Source: UKL13-2 sp044228625
GTDB lineage: Bacteria > Pseudomonadota > Gammaproteobacteria > Burkholderiales > Usitatibacteraceae
NCBI GenBank assembly: GCA_044228625.1
Contig: JBGAUM010000020.1
Coordinates: forward strand, 1 to 35,957
DNA length: 35,957 bases
Direction: 5' to 3'
Shown here piece after piece: positions 1-6,933 of this stretch. The stretch's first letter is position 1, and every line of letters begins with the position of its first letter. The notes under the pieces are model-generated. The model was not told the DNA's origin. It made no database searches and saw only the letters and a program-made list of their open reading frames with translations. The position numbers and the translations under genes were made by a program.

Positions 1-144
1 AATCCGTTGGCGATCGGCAGCCGCAGCGGCGAGCTGCAAATCATGACCAACGCACAAGGAAGCCCGCACCGGATATTCCTGTCCGGCACTGGCTGCCGAT
101 GGTTCAGCCAACCGGGCAGCCGGCTCTTCCTGACGGCGTGCTAG
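1..144 (+). CDS. C-terminus of a choice-of-anchor-D-like secreted/surface protein (partial)
   Basis: An open frame enters from the left edge and stops at TAG 142-144, leaving 47 residues. The visible part contains GELQIMTNAQGSPHRIFLSG, the pattern of the final beta strands of ASPM/SPD-2/Hydin or choice-of-anchor D Ig-like domains (…SNAxGSPhxhxLSGTG). A short tail with two cysteines, the first in SGTGC and the last as the terminal residue, follows. Such domains are usual in large secreted or surface proteins. The catalytic or binding part, if any, lies outside the window, so the function cannot be named. The family call rests on only about 25 residues. Confidence 0.6.
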   Translation, partial: NPLAIGSRSGELQIMTNAQGSPHRIFLSGTGCRWFSQPGSRLFLTAC

Positions 145-265
145 TTCGGAGCGGCGGCGTCCAGCTACCGGATATCAAACAGCAGCACCGGCGCGGTTCA
201 CAGACCAAGATGGCCCCAAACGCCGCGCCAGGGCTTGTGTTTTACAAATTGGGCTGCTGTTCTTT

Positions 266-1906
266 TCAGTAGGTGGGGTCGTACATCTGCGCACGCACGT
301 CTGCTCCGACGTCGGCCGGACGGGTTTTGCCGGCCGTGTTGTCGGCATAAGCACACTCGGCGACGGCGGTTGCAATTGCACGCGAGACGTCCCGGATGCG
401 TGCGAGCGGCGGATAGAGGCTGCCTTGGGCCAAGTCTTCGTCCGAGACCATGTCGGCCAACGTGCGTGCCGCGGCCATAAACATGCGGTCGCTGATGCGT
501 GTCGCGCGACTGGCAATTGCACCCAACCCTACGCCGGGGAAAATATAGGAGTTGTTGCCTTGCCGCGGGACAAAGGTCCGGCCGTTCAAGTCCACCGGAT
601 CGAACGGGCTGCCGCACGCGAAAAGTGCACGTCCTGCCGTGCCTGCATAAGCTTGCTCGGCCGTGCATTCGGACTTTGACGTCGGGTTGGACAAGGCAAA
701 GACGATCGGGCGTGCATTCAGGCGCGCCATTTCGGCCAGCACGTCGGCATTGAAGGTGCCGCCCACGGCGGCCACGCCAATGATCGCGGTTGGCTTGAGC
801 GCCCGAATGGCGTCGATGAAGCCTGAGACCGGTGGGTGGTGATGGGCGTAAGGTCGCTTGTGTTCGACCAAATCGGTGCGCTCTTTGACCACCAGTCCTT
901 TCGAATCGACGAGCCAGCAGCGGGTTCGCGCATCCGCTGCAGCCAAACCCTCTTCAACCATGGCATTCACCGCCAGGTCAGCGATTCCGGTCGCGGCTTC
1001 CCCCGCACCCAAGAACAGAATTCTCTCGTCTCTTAACTTGCCACCCTTGATTCGCAATGCGGAAAGCAGGCCGGCAACGGCCACCGCAGCCGTGCCCTGG
1101 ATATCGTCATTGAATGTACAAATTCGACAACGATAGGCGTTCAGCAACCGGAACGCGTTGTGGTTGGCGAAGTCTTCGAACTGGATGATGACGCCAGGAA
1201 ACACCCGCTGGGACGCATCGACGAATTCCTCGATCAATTCGTCGTAGGCCGCGCCGGTGACCCGATGCTGGCGCTGGCCGACGTAGAACGGATCGTTGAG
1301 CAGGGTTTCATTGTTGGTTCCCATGTCCAATGTCACTGGCAAACACAGGTGAGGATCGACCCCGGCACACGCCGTGTAGAGCGAGAGCTTTCCCACCGGA
1401 ATGCCCATGCCGTTGGCGCCAAGGTCGCCGAGACCAAGGATGCGTTCGCCATCGGTGACCACAATGATCCCTGCTGGAAGCGGCCAATTGCGCAGGAGAC
1501 TTTCGACACGCCCCCGGTCAGCCGTGCTGATGAAGAGGCCCCGCGGCCGTTGGAACACATGACCGAAGCGCTGGCATGCGAGGCCGACGGTTGGTGTGTA
1601 GATGAAAGGCTGCAGCTCGTCAATGTGGTCGCAGAGGACGCGAAAGAACAACGCCTCATTGCGGTCGTGGAGGGCGTTGAGCGCGACATACTTCTGCAGC
1701 GGGTCGGTGATGCCCCGCAGGTGATTCATCACCCGCGTCGCCTGCTCCTCCTGCGTGTGGACATGCGGCGGCAACAGACCTCGCAGCCCGAATGCATCGC
1801 GCTCGACTTCGGTAAAGGCCGTGCCCTTGTTGCGCAGCGGGTCCTGCAGCAATTGCACGCCGCGTGGGGAAGCACCGCCCGATTCACCTGCCGTCTCTCG
1901 ATTCAT
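266..1906 (-). CDS. maeA: NAD-dependent malic enzyme
   Basis: This 546-residue protein should oxidatively decarboxylate malate to pyruvate and CO2 in the cytosol with reduction of NAD. The length and motif order fit the NAD malic enzyme family: NKGTAFT..ER near the N-terminus, YTPTVGLACQRF, GLGDLGANGMGIPVGK (malate/NAD region), FEDFANHNAFRLL followed by FNDDIQGTAAV (metal-binding acidic residues), the Rossmann motif ILFLGAGEAATGIA, and FALSNPTSKSECTAEQA. The start at 1906 is supported by AGGAG five bases upstream. It is the last gene of the leftward 2-oxoacid oxidoreductase operon, 55 bases after the flavoprotein stop, so I infer co-transcription. The product, pyruvate, is a natural substrate or product of a PFOR-like enzyme. 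The cofactor preference (NAD over NADP) is taken from family resemblance, not from a tested residue. Confidence 0.93.
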   Translation of the reverse strand: MNRETAGESGGASPRGVQLLQDPLRNKGTAFTEVERDAFGLRGLLPPHVHTQEEQATRVMNHLRGITDPLQKYVALNALHDRNEALFFRVLCDHIDELQPFIYTPTVGLACQRFGHVFQRPRGLFISTADRGRVESLLRNWPLPAGIIVVTDGERILGLGDLGANGMGIPVGKLSLYTACAGVDPHLCLPVTLDMGTNNETLLNDPFYVGQRQHRVTGAAYDELIEEFVDASQRVFPGVIIQFEDFANHNAFRLLNAYRCRICTFNDDIQGTAAVAVAGLLSALRIKGGKLRDERILFLGAGEAATGIADLAVNAMVEEGLAAADARTRCWLVDSKGLVVKERTDLVEHKRPYAHHHPPVSGFIDAIRALKPTAIIGVAAVGGTFNADVLAEMARLNARPIVFALSNPTSKSECTAEQAYAGTAGRALFACGSPFDPVDLNGRTFVPRQGNNSYIFPGVGLGAIASRATRISDRMFMAAARTLADMVSDEDLAQGSLYPPLARIRDVSRAIATAVAECAYADNTAGKTRPADVGADVRAQMYDPTY

Positions 1907-1935
1907 GTCTGCTCCTGTTCGCAGGATCCGCGCGT

Positions 1936-1949
1936 GTGGGCCGGCCCAC
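1936..1949. repeat. Perfect 14-bp palindrome in the intercistronic gap before maeA
   Basis: GTGGGCCGGCCCAC is self-complementary over 14 bases and would fold as a five-pair stem with a four-base loop in the mRNA. It lies between the flavoprotein stop (1962) and the malic enzyme Shine-Dalgarno. There is no T-run after it, so it is not a convincing intrinsic terminator. An mRNA-processing or stability stem is possible but unproven. Confidence 0.4.
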
Positions 1950-1961
1950 TTGCCAGCACGG

Positions 1962-3594
1962 TCAGATCATCTCCGGCCGCATGTCGATGGCGCCGCACGG
2001 GCATTCCTCGGCGCACACGCCGCAGCCCTTGCAGTACTCGTAGTTGAATTCGAAGCGTTTGCCCGGTCCCAGCTTGATCACCGCGTTGTCCGGGCAGACA
2101 CCGTAGCAGTTGTCGCACTCGAAACAGTTGCCGCAGGAAAGGCAGCGCCGCGCCTCGAACAAGGCGTTGTCTTCGGTGAGTCCGCCTTGCACTTCCTCGA
2201 AGCTGCTGCGCCGGCGGATCACGTCGAGCATCGGCTGCACGGTTTTCGGCGCATCCGAGTAGTACCAGGTATTGAGGTTCTCGTAACTCGCGAGAACGTG
2301 TTTCTCCGGCGCTGTGTAGCGGCCACCGCGCAGCCACGCGTCGATGTGCCGCGCCGCCTTCTTGCCGTGGCCGATGGCGACCGTCACCGTGCGATCCGAG
2401 GGCACCATGTCGCCGCCGGCGAAAATGCCGGGCCGCCCGGTCATCATCGAGGCATCGACCTTCACCACGCCTTTGTCGAATTCGATGCCTTGGACCTTGT
2501 CGAGCAGCGACAGATCGACATCCTGGCCGAGGGCCAGCACCAGCGTGTCCGCCTCGATGGTCTCGAATTCGCCGGTGGGTTGCGGAAACCCCTTTGTCGT
2601 CGAGCGCCATCTTTTCCACGGTGAAGGTGGTGTCCTCGACGCGCTTGATGGTGTTCAACCACTTGACCATGATGCCTTCGTCGAGCGCTTCCTGGAGTTC
2701 GAAGTCGTGTGCGGGCATCTGCTCGCGCGTGCGCCGGTACACGATCAACGCCTCCGAGGCGCCGAGCCGCTTGGCGGTGCGCGCCACATCGAGTGCTGTA
2801 TTGCCGCCGCCGTAGATCACCACACGCCGGCCCAGCTGTGGCTTCTCACCCGTCTCCATGCCGCGCAATACACTGACCGCATCGAGAATGCGCGTGGCGT
2901 CGCGCGCGGGAATCTCGGTACGCTTCGCAACGTGCGCGCCGACGGCGAGGAAGGCCGCATTGAAACCGCCCGCTGCCATACTGGTTTCGATGTCATCGAC
3001 GCGCGTGTTGAGCTTCAGGGTAACGCCCAGATCGAGAATGCGTTGCACTTCGGCATCGAGCACGTCGCGCGGCAGCCGGTACTGGGGAATGCCGAAGCGC
3101 ATCATCCCGCCGGTCAGCGGCCCGGCTTCGTGGATCGTGACCTCATGCCCCATGCGTGCCAGATGGAACGCCGCGGAAAGGCCCGACGGCCCGGCCCCGA
3201 CGATCAAGACCTTCTTGCCGCTCGGTGCCGCTTCGGCCTGAAACTTCCATCCGCGCCTGCGCGCCTCGTCGCCGAGGAACCGTTCGACCGCATGGATGCT
3301 GACGGCTTCATCGAGCTGCCCGCGATTGCACGCCATTTCGCACGGGTGGTAGCAGACGCGCCCCATCAGCGCGGGCATCGGATTGTTCTTTGTGAGTTCG
3401 CGCCAAGCCCGCTCGTAGTCGCCGCCCTCGGCATGGTAAAGCCAGCCCTGGATGTCCTCGCCCGCCGGGCAGGCGTGATTGCAAGGCGGCAGCCGATCCA
3501 CATACACGGGCCGCTGCGTGCGCCAGCTGCCGGTGTGGTTGGCGAGGCTCGATCCCGGGTCGAGGGTAATGGCGAAGGGTTTTTTCATCGTCAT
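1962..3594 (-). CDS. GltD-like NAD(P)H/FAD oxidoreductase with C-terminal 2[4Fe-4S] ferredoxin domain; frameshifted
   Basis: This is the electron-transfer subunit that links the 2-oxoacid oxidoreductase to NAD(P). The N-terminus has the GltD-type cysteine region CNHACPAGEDIQGWLY…CYHPCEMAC (probable [4Fe-4S] ligands). An FAD-binding VLIVGAGPSGLSAAFHLAR and a second dinucleotide motif VVIYGGGNTALDVA follow, then TGRPGIFAGGDM. The C-terminal ~60 residues carry a cysteine-dense CLSCGNCFECDNCYGVCP and a classic CKGCGVCAEECP, so the ferredoxin is fused rather than a separate subunit. The frame breaks at the C4 run 2589-2592. Removing one base restores DDKG-FPQPTGEFETIEADTLVL and a 543-residue protein. 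The break is therefore a sequencing error or a recent mutation. The start is taken at ATG 3594 (MTMKK); ATG 3588 is equally possible. It begins one base after the beta-subunit stop. Confidence 0.85.
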
Positions 3595-3595
3595 C

Positions 3596-4600
3596 TCACA
3601 CGCTCGTTTCGCGATCGAGATTGAACATGCGGATATTCTTGTCCGCCATCGCCTGGATCGCGTTGAGCGTGACCACATCCGGTTCCTTGCCGAACAGGTG
3701 TGCGAAGCGCTTTTGCAATTTCAGGTATTCGGTTACCGGGACTGGACGGCGCAACGTGGTGCGCGAAGTCACTTCGCCGTGTTCAGCTTCGAACAGGGGA
3801 AAGAGGCCCGATTCAACGGCCAGCCGCGCCACCTTGATCGTGTCCGCCGGTTGCGATCCCCAACCCAGCGGGCATGGCACGTGGATGTGAATGTAGCGCG
3901 CGCCCTTGATCGGCATGGCGCGCATCACCTTGGCCTCGAGGTCTCTCAAGTTCGCCACCGAGGCCGTGGCCACATACGGAATGTGATGCGCCATGGCAAT
4001 CAGTGGCAGGTTTTTGCCCGTGCCGAATACGTTGCCGGGGTGTTCGCCCACCGCCATCGTGGTGGCTGTGCGCGCGGCCGGCGGGGTGGCGCTGGAGCGC
4101 TGCACGCCGGTGTTCATGTATGCCTCGTTGTCATAGCAAATGTAGAGCACATCATCGTTGCGCTCGAACATGCCGGACAGGCAACCGAAGCCGATGTCGG
4201 TGGTCCCGCCATCGCCGCCCTGCGCGATGACCCGCACATTCTTTTTGCCGCGCGCGCGCAACCCGGCCGCCACGCCCGAGGCGACCGCTGCGGCATTGCC
4301 GAACAGCGAATGCAACCACGGAATCTGCCACGAGGTTTCCGGGTAGGGCGTCGAAAACACTTCAAGGCAACCGGTGGCGTTCACCGCCATCACCTGGTTG
4401 GCGGTGGCCTGCATGGCCGCGTCGATGGCGTAGCGCGCGCCCAGCGCCTCGCCGCAGCCTTGGCAGGCGCGGTGGCCGGAGTTGAGCGAATTGGTGCGGC
4501 GCATGTTGGCCTGCACGTTGCGCTCGTCTTCGGCCAGCAGGCGGTTGCCGACGGTGAAGGTGCCGGTCTGGTAGAACCGCACGGGTTGTTGGTTGCTCAT
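3596..4600 (-). CDS. 2-oxoacid:acceptor oxidoreductase, beta (ThDP-binding) subunit
   Basis: This 334-residue protein resembles PorB/PadI-type beta subunits, which bind thiamine diphosphate and one [4Fe-4S] cluster and perform decarboxylation of the 2-oxoacid. Visible hallmarks are CQGCGEALGAR (cluster/substrate region), a third conserved cysteine in NATGCLEVF, and the ThDP motif GDGGTTDIGFG…NDDVLYICYDNEAYMNTG. PCPLGWG later in the chain supplies the typical fourth cysteine. The start ATG overlaps the alpha-subunit stop by four bases (ATGA), indicating translational coupling. The substrate is not readable from sequence: pyruvate and arylglyoxylates such as phenylglyoxylate are both represented among relatives. 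Confidence 0.9.
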   Translation of the reverse strand: MSNQQPVRFYQTGTFTVGNRLLAEDERNVQANMRRTNSLNSGHRACQGCGEALGARYAIDAAMQATANQVMAVNATGCLEVFSTPYPETSWQIPWLHSLFGNAAAVASGVAAGLRARGKKNVRVIAQGGDGGTTDIGFGCLSGMFERNDDVLYICYDNEAYMNTGVQRSSATPPAARTATTMAVGEHPGNVFGTGKNLPLIAMAHHIPYVATASVANLRDLEAKVMRAMPIKGARYIHIHVPCPLGWGSQPADTIKVARLAVESGLFPLFEAEHGEVTSRTTLRRPVPVTEYLKLQKRFAHLFGKEPDVVTLNAIQAMADKNIRMFNLDRETSV

Positions 4601-5850
4601 GTGCCTCTTGCCCCCGTTGCATGCAGGTCCTTGAGGATGTTTTCCGCACTGGGCCCGGCGCGGCGTTGTGCCTTGCCGCGCTCGAGTTCGCGTTCGATCA
4701 CCCCCCAGTTGAGATCGAGAAAACTCAAGGGTTCAAGCTGGTCCGCGGCGGCGCGCCTGAGGAGGTCCACGAGGGATTCCTGCGTGACCGGCCGCCCTCC
4801 AAGCCCGGCGATCACCGTGTAGCCCTTGAGCACGATGCCCGACAATGCTTTCCTGACGCCATCGGAAAGTACGCCGCCCAACCCGACGGCCAGCGACTTT
4901 TCCAGCACTACCACGCGCTTGGCGTGCTTCAATGCATCGCGAACGCGTTCGAGCGGGAAGGGCCGGAAGGAACAAAGCGTCAGCACGCCGGCGCGCATTC
5001 CAGTCTCACGCACTTGATCGACAGCATCCTTGACGGTGCCGTTGATCGAACCCAGTGCGACCACGATGGTCTCAGCATCCTCACATCGATACGTGCGCAG
5101 CAGGCCCCCTGAATTTCGGCCGAAACGTTGCTCGAATTCGGCAGCCAGGTGTGGGATGATTTCCAAGGCGCGAAGCTGCTTGTGGTGTTGCAGGTACCGA
5201 ACCTCGAAAAACGCCTCGGGCCCGACCATCGCGCCGATGGATACCGGCTCCGTGCAATCGAGCACTTGCACCGGCTCGAAGGGCGGCAGGTACGCATCCA
5301 CTTCTTCCTGCGTAGGAATGTCGATGCGCTCGTAGGCGTGGGTCAGGATGAAGCCATCGACGCACACCATCACCGGGCAGGACAGCATTTCGGCCAGCCG
5401 GAACGCCTGGATGTGAAGATCTGCCGCTTCCTGGTTGGTTTCCGCGTAGAGCTGGATCCACCCGGCATCGCGCAGCGCCATGCTGTCGGAATGATCGTTC
5501 CAGATGTTGATCGGCGCGCCGATGGCACGGTTGCCGATGGTCATCACGATAGGCAGCCCCAGCCCGGCGGCGTTGTAGACCGCCTCGGCCATGAACAGGA
5601 TGCCCTGGCTGGCGGTGGCCGTGTAGCTCCTCGCGCCCGCAGCGGAGGCGCCGATGGCGACCGACAGCGCGGCAAATTCGGACTCGACGTTGATGAATTC
5701 GCAGTGTTTGAGTTCACCACTTTTGACCATCTCGCCCAATCCCTCGACGATGTGCGTCTGCGGTGTGATTGGGTACGCGCAGATGACTTCGGGCCGGCAC
5801 AGCGAGACGGCTTCGGCGATGGCGCGTGAACCTTCGGTTTGCTTAAGCAT
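4597..5850 (-). CDS. 2-oxoacid:acceptor oxidoreductase, alpha subunit (PorA/PadG-like)
   Basis: This 417-residue alpha subunit supplies the pyrimidine side of the ThDP site. It opens with GSRAIAEAVSLCRPEVICAYPITPQTHIVE, the characteristic PYR-domain start (YPITP). NVESEFAALSVAIGASAAGAR, TATASQGILFMAEAVYNAAG and IGNRAIGAPINIWNDHSDSM follow, and the transketolase C-like half has ETIVVALGSINGTVKDAV. The open frame runs further upstream to 6225, but MLKQTEG at 5850 is chosen because it matches the family N-terminus and overlaps the gamma stop by eight bases (ATGCTTAA). Tight overlaps on both sides indicate stoichiometric co-translation with gamma and beta. The cysteines are few, which fits an alpha subunit without its own iron-sulfur cluster. 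Confidence 0.9.
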   Translation of the reverse strand: MLKQTEGSRAIAEAVSLCRPEVICAYPITPQTHIVEGLGEMVKSGELKHCEFINVESEFAALSVAIGASAAGARSYTATASQGILFMAEAVYNAAGLGLPIVMTIGNRAIGAPINIWNDHSDSMALRDAGWIQLYAETNQEAADLHIQAFRLAEMLSCPVMVCVDGFILTHAYERIDIPTQEEVDAYLPPFEPVQVLDCTEPVSIGAMVGPEAFFEVRYLQHHKQLRALEIIPHLAAEFEQRFGRNSGGLLRTYRCEDAETIVVALGSINGTVKDAVDQVRETGMRAGVLTLCSFRPFPLERVRDALKHAKRVVVLEKSLAVGLGGVLSDGVRKALSGIVLKGYTVIAGLGGRPVTQESLVDLLRRAAADQLEPLSFLDLNWGVIERELERGKAQRRAGPSAENILKDLHATGARGT

Positions 5851-6427
5851 GGGCACGGTCCTTGGCGTACACGGCGCCGACCGCCTCGAATGCGGCGCGT
5901 GCGGCCGCCACGTTTTTCTCACCGACCGGCCCGGGGAACTTGTCCGCAATGGCATGCATGACGGCCCCGATCGAGAGTTCGCCCGTGATGCCGGCAAAGG
6001 CGCCGAGGAGTGCCGCGTTGGGAAGGGGGCGCCCCACATGCTTGAGCGCGAGTTCGGTGGCCGGCACCGTGCGGGCATGCCCAGCCGGCCAGCGTGCGAC
6101 GAATTCGCGGATGCCCAGCGCATCGAACCCGCGCGTGGAGTTGAGCAGGATGAAGCCATCCGGCGCGAGGCCGTTGAACAAATCCACCTGGTGCAGCAGC
6201 GTCGGATCCTGGATGATGAGCGCATCCGGGCGCATCACCGGTTCACGCAGGCGGATCGCGGTGTCGGCGATGCGGCAAAACGCCATCACGGGCGCGCCCA
6301 TGCGCTCGGAGCCGAAGCTGGGAAAGGCTTGCGCGTGGCGCCCTTCACTGAACGCGGCGACGGACAGCATCTCCGCCGCAGAGACCACGCCCTGGCCTCC
6401 GCGGCCATGGATGCGAACCTGAAACAT
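5843..6427 (-). CDS. 2-oxoacid:acceptor oxidoreductase, gamma subunit
   Basis: This 194-residue protein matches the PorG/PadE-type gamma subunit, which completes the CoA-dependent oxidoreductase and contacts CoA in characterised PFORs. The N-terminus has RIHGRGGQGVVSAAEMLS, the diagnostic GRGGQG motif, followed by FPSFGSERMGAPVMAFCRI and, near the middle, LIIQDPTLL and NSTRG. The start ATG 6427 is preferred over the upstream ATG 6463 because GGGGAG sits five bases before it. It is the first gene of the operon; its leader contains the FNR-like box at 6511-6524. Confidence 0.9.
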   Translation of the reverse strand: MFQVRIHGRGGQGVVSAAEMLSVAAFSEGRHAQAFPSFGSERMGAPVMAFCRIADTAIRLREPVMRPDALIIQDPTLLHQVDLFNGLAPDGFILLNSTRGFDALGIREFVARWPAGHARTVPATELALKHVGRPLPNAALLGAFAGITGELSIGAVMHAIADKFPGPVGEKNVAAARAAFEAVGAVYAKDRAHA

Positions 6428-6471
6428 GCGAACTCCCCGCGATTGGAAAGGCCGACGCGCCATGCATCTGC

Positions 6472-6485
6472 ATGGGCCAGCCCAT
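6472..6485. repeat. Inverted repeat at the predicted start site of the oxidoreductase operon
   Basis: ATGGGC-CA-GCCCAT is a six-base inverted repeat with a two-base spacer. It overlaps the predicted +1 (about 6477) and touches the predicted -10 on the minus strand. A position over the start site would suit a repressor operator, but no known regulator is recognised and chance is possible. Confidence 0.3.
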
Positions 6486-6489
6486 CCTA
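6484..6489 (-). promoter_or_regulatory. Predicted -10 element of the oxidoreductase/malic enzyme operon
   Basis: On the minus strand the hexamer reads TAGGAT (4/6 to TATAAT). If it is the -10, transcription starts near 6477 and leaves a leader of about 50 bases before the gamma ATG. The FNR-like box would then be centred near -41, the class II activation position. No -35 is expected for this promoter class. The call rests mainly on that geometry. Confidence 0.45.
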
Positions 6490-6510
6490 ACGCGCGGGGA
6501 ATCCAGCTTC

Positions 6511-6524
6511 TTGATTCACGTCAA
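6511..6524 (-). promoter_or_regulatory. FNR/ANR-type binding site
   Basis: The sequence TTGATTCACGTCAA matches the FNR/ANR consensus TTGATN4ATCAA at nine of ten fixed positions. It lies 84-97 bases upstream of the gamma-subunit start and about the same distance before the divergent small gene at 6607. Relative to the TAGGAT element at 6484-6489 it is centred near -41, the class II position from which FNR-family proteins activate. That makes the leftward operon the likelier target. Its first product family, CoA-dependent 2-oxoacid oxidoreductases, is oxygen-sensitive, which fits anaerobic activation. Confidence 0.6.
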
Positions 6525-6606
6525 ACGGTGCCGTGGCGGTGCATTTTGCACACCAGCGCCGGCCTGCTGGTGCAGAATGCGCACTCTCCAATTTCGTTGG
6601 CTCGCC

Positions 6607-6915
6607 ATGAATCAGGACGTACACATCTATCTTGCAGTGGCCACCCCCACCGTGGCAGGACGGTATCCGCGCGGCCAGTCGCATGCCTTGCACATCTATG
6701 TGCGCGTGCCTGCCGGAAGCGATTTCGATGGCCGCGTGGCCGAAGCCATCGCCATGAACAACGGCTGGCTGCTCACGGAAATCCGCAAGGCTGGACGGGT
6801 GAACGCCGAATCCCTTGATGCCGCCGAGGACACGGTGCGCGCATGTGTGGACGCGGCCCTGAAGGACGGCTCGGCCATCCTGGTTTATGACAATCCGATT
6901 TCCGCAGCGGGCTGA
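6607..6915 (+). CDS. Small protein of unknown function (102 aa)
   Basis: I do not recognise the family. The ORF could extend upstream to 6472, but the extension is cysteine- and arginine-rich and crosses the FNR-like box, so ATG 6607 (MNQDVHIYLAV) is preferred. No strong Shine-Dalgarno is visible. The chain is mixed alpha/beta without signal peptide or membrane segment: an N-terminal beta stretch (VHIYLAVATP, LHIYVRVPAG), two amphipathic helices and a C-terminal SAILVYDNP strand. It stands alone: the next gene is convergent with an 18-base gap, and the divergent neighbour is the anaerobic oxidoreductase operon. Codon use resembles that of neighbouring genes, so I regard it as real. Confidence 0.65.
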   Translation: MNQDVHIYLAVATPTVAGRYPRGQSHALHIYVRVPAGSDFDGRVAEAIAMNNGWLLTEIRKAGRVNAESLDAAEDTVRACVDAALKDGSAILVYDNPISAAG

Positions 6916-6933
6916 AACGCCTCGACTGGCGGG

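Noticed and set aside
178..261. AACAGCAGC (178-186) complementary to GCTGCTGTT (253-261) in the gap between the first gene and maeA
   Set aside because: The loop would be about 66 bases and is not followed by a clean T-run, so a terminator call is not supported.
1903..1961. Extending the flavoprotein in its N-terminal frame to 1903
   Set aside because: After the 2589-2592 run this frame becomes Arg/Ala-rich without similarity, while the other frame holds the ferredoxin motifs and ends at 1962.
1160..4822. Long plus-strand open frames (295, 426 and 447 codons) opposite the oxidoreductase/malic enzyme operon
   Set aside because: They lie antisense to genes with clear family motifs and have no recognisable domains; such mirror frames are expected in G+C-rich coding DNA.
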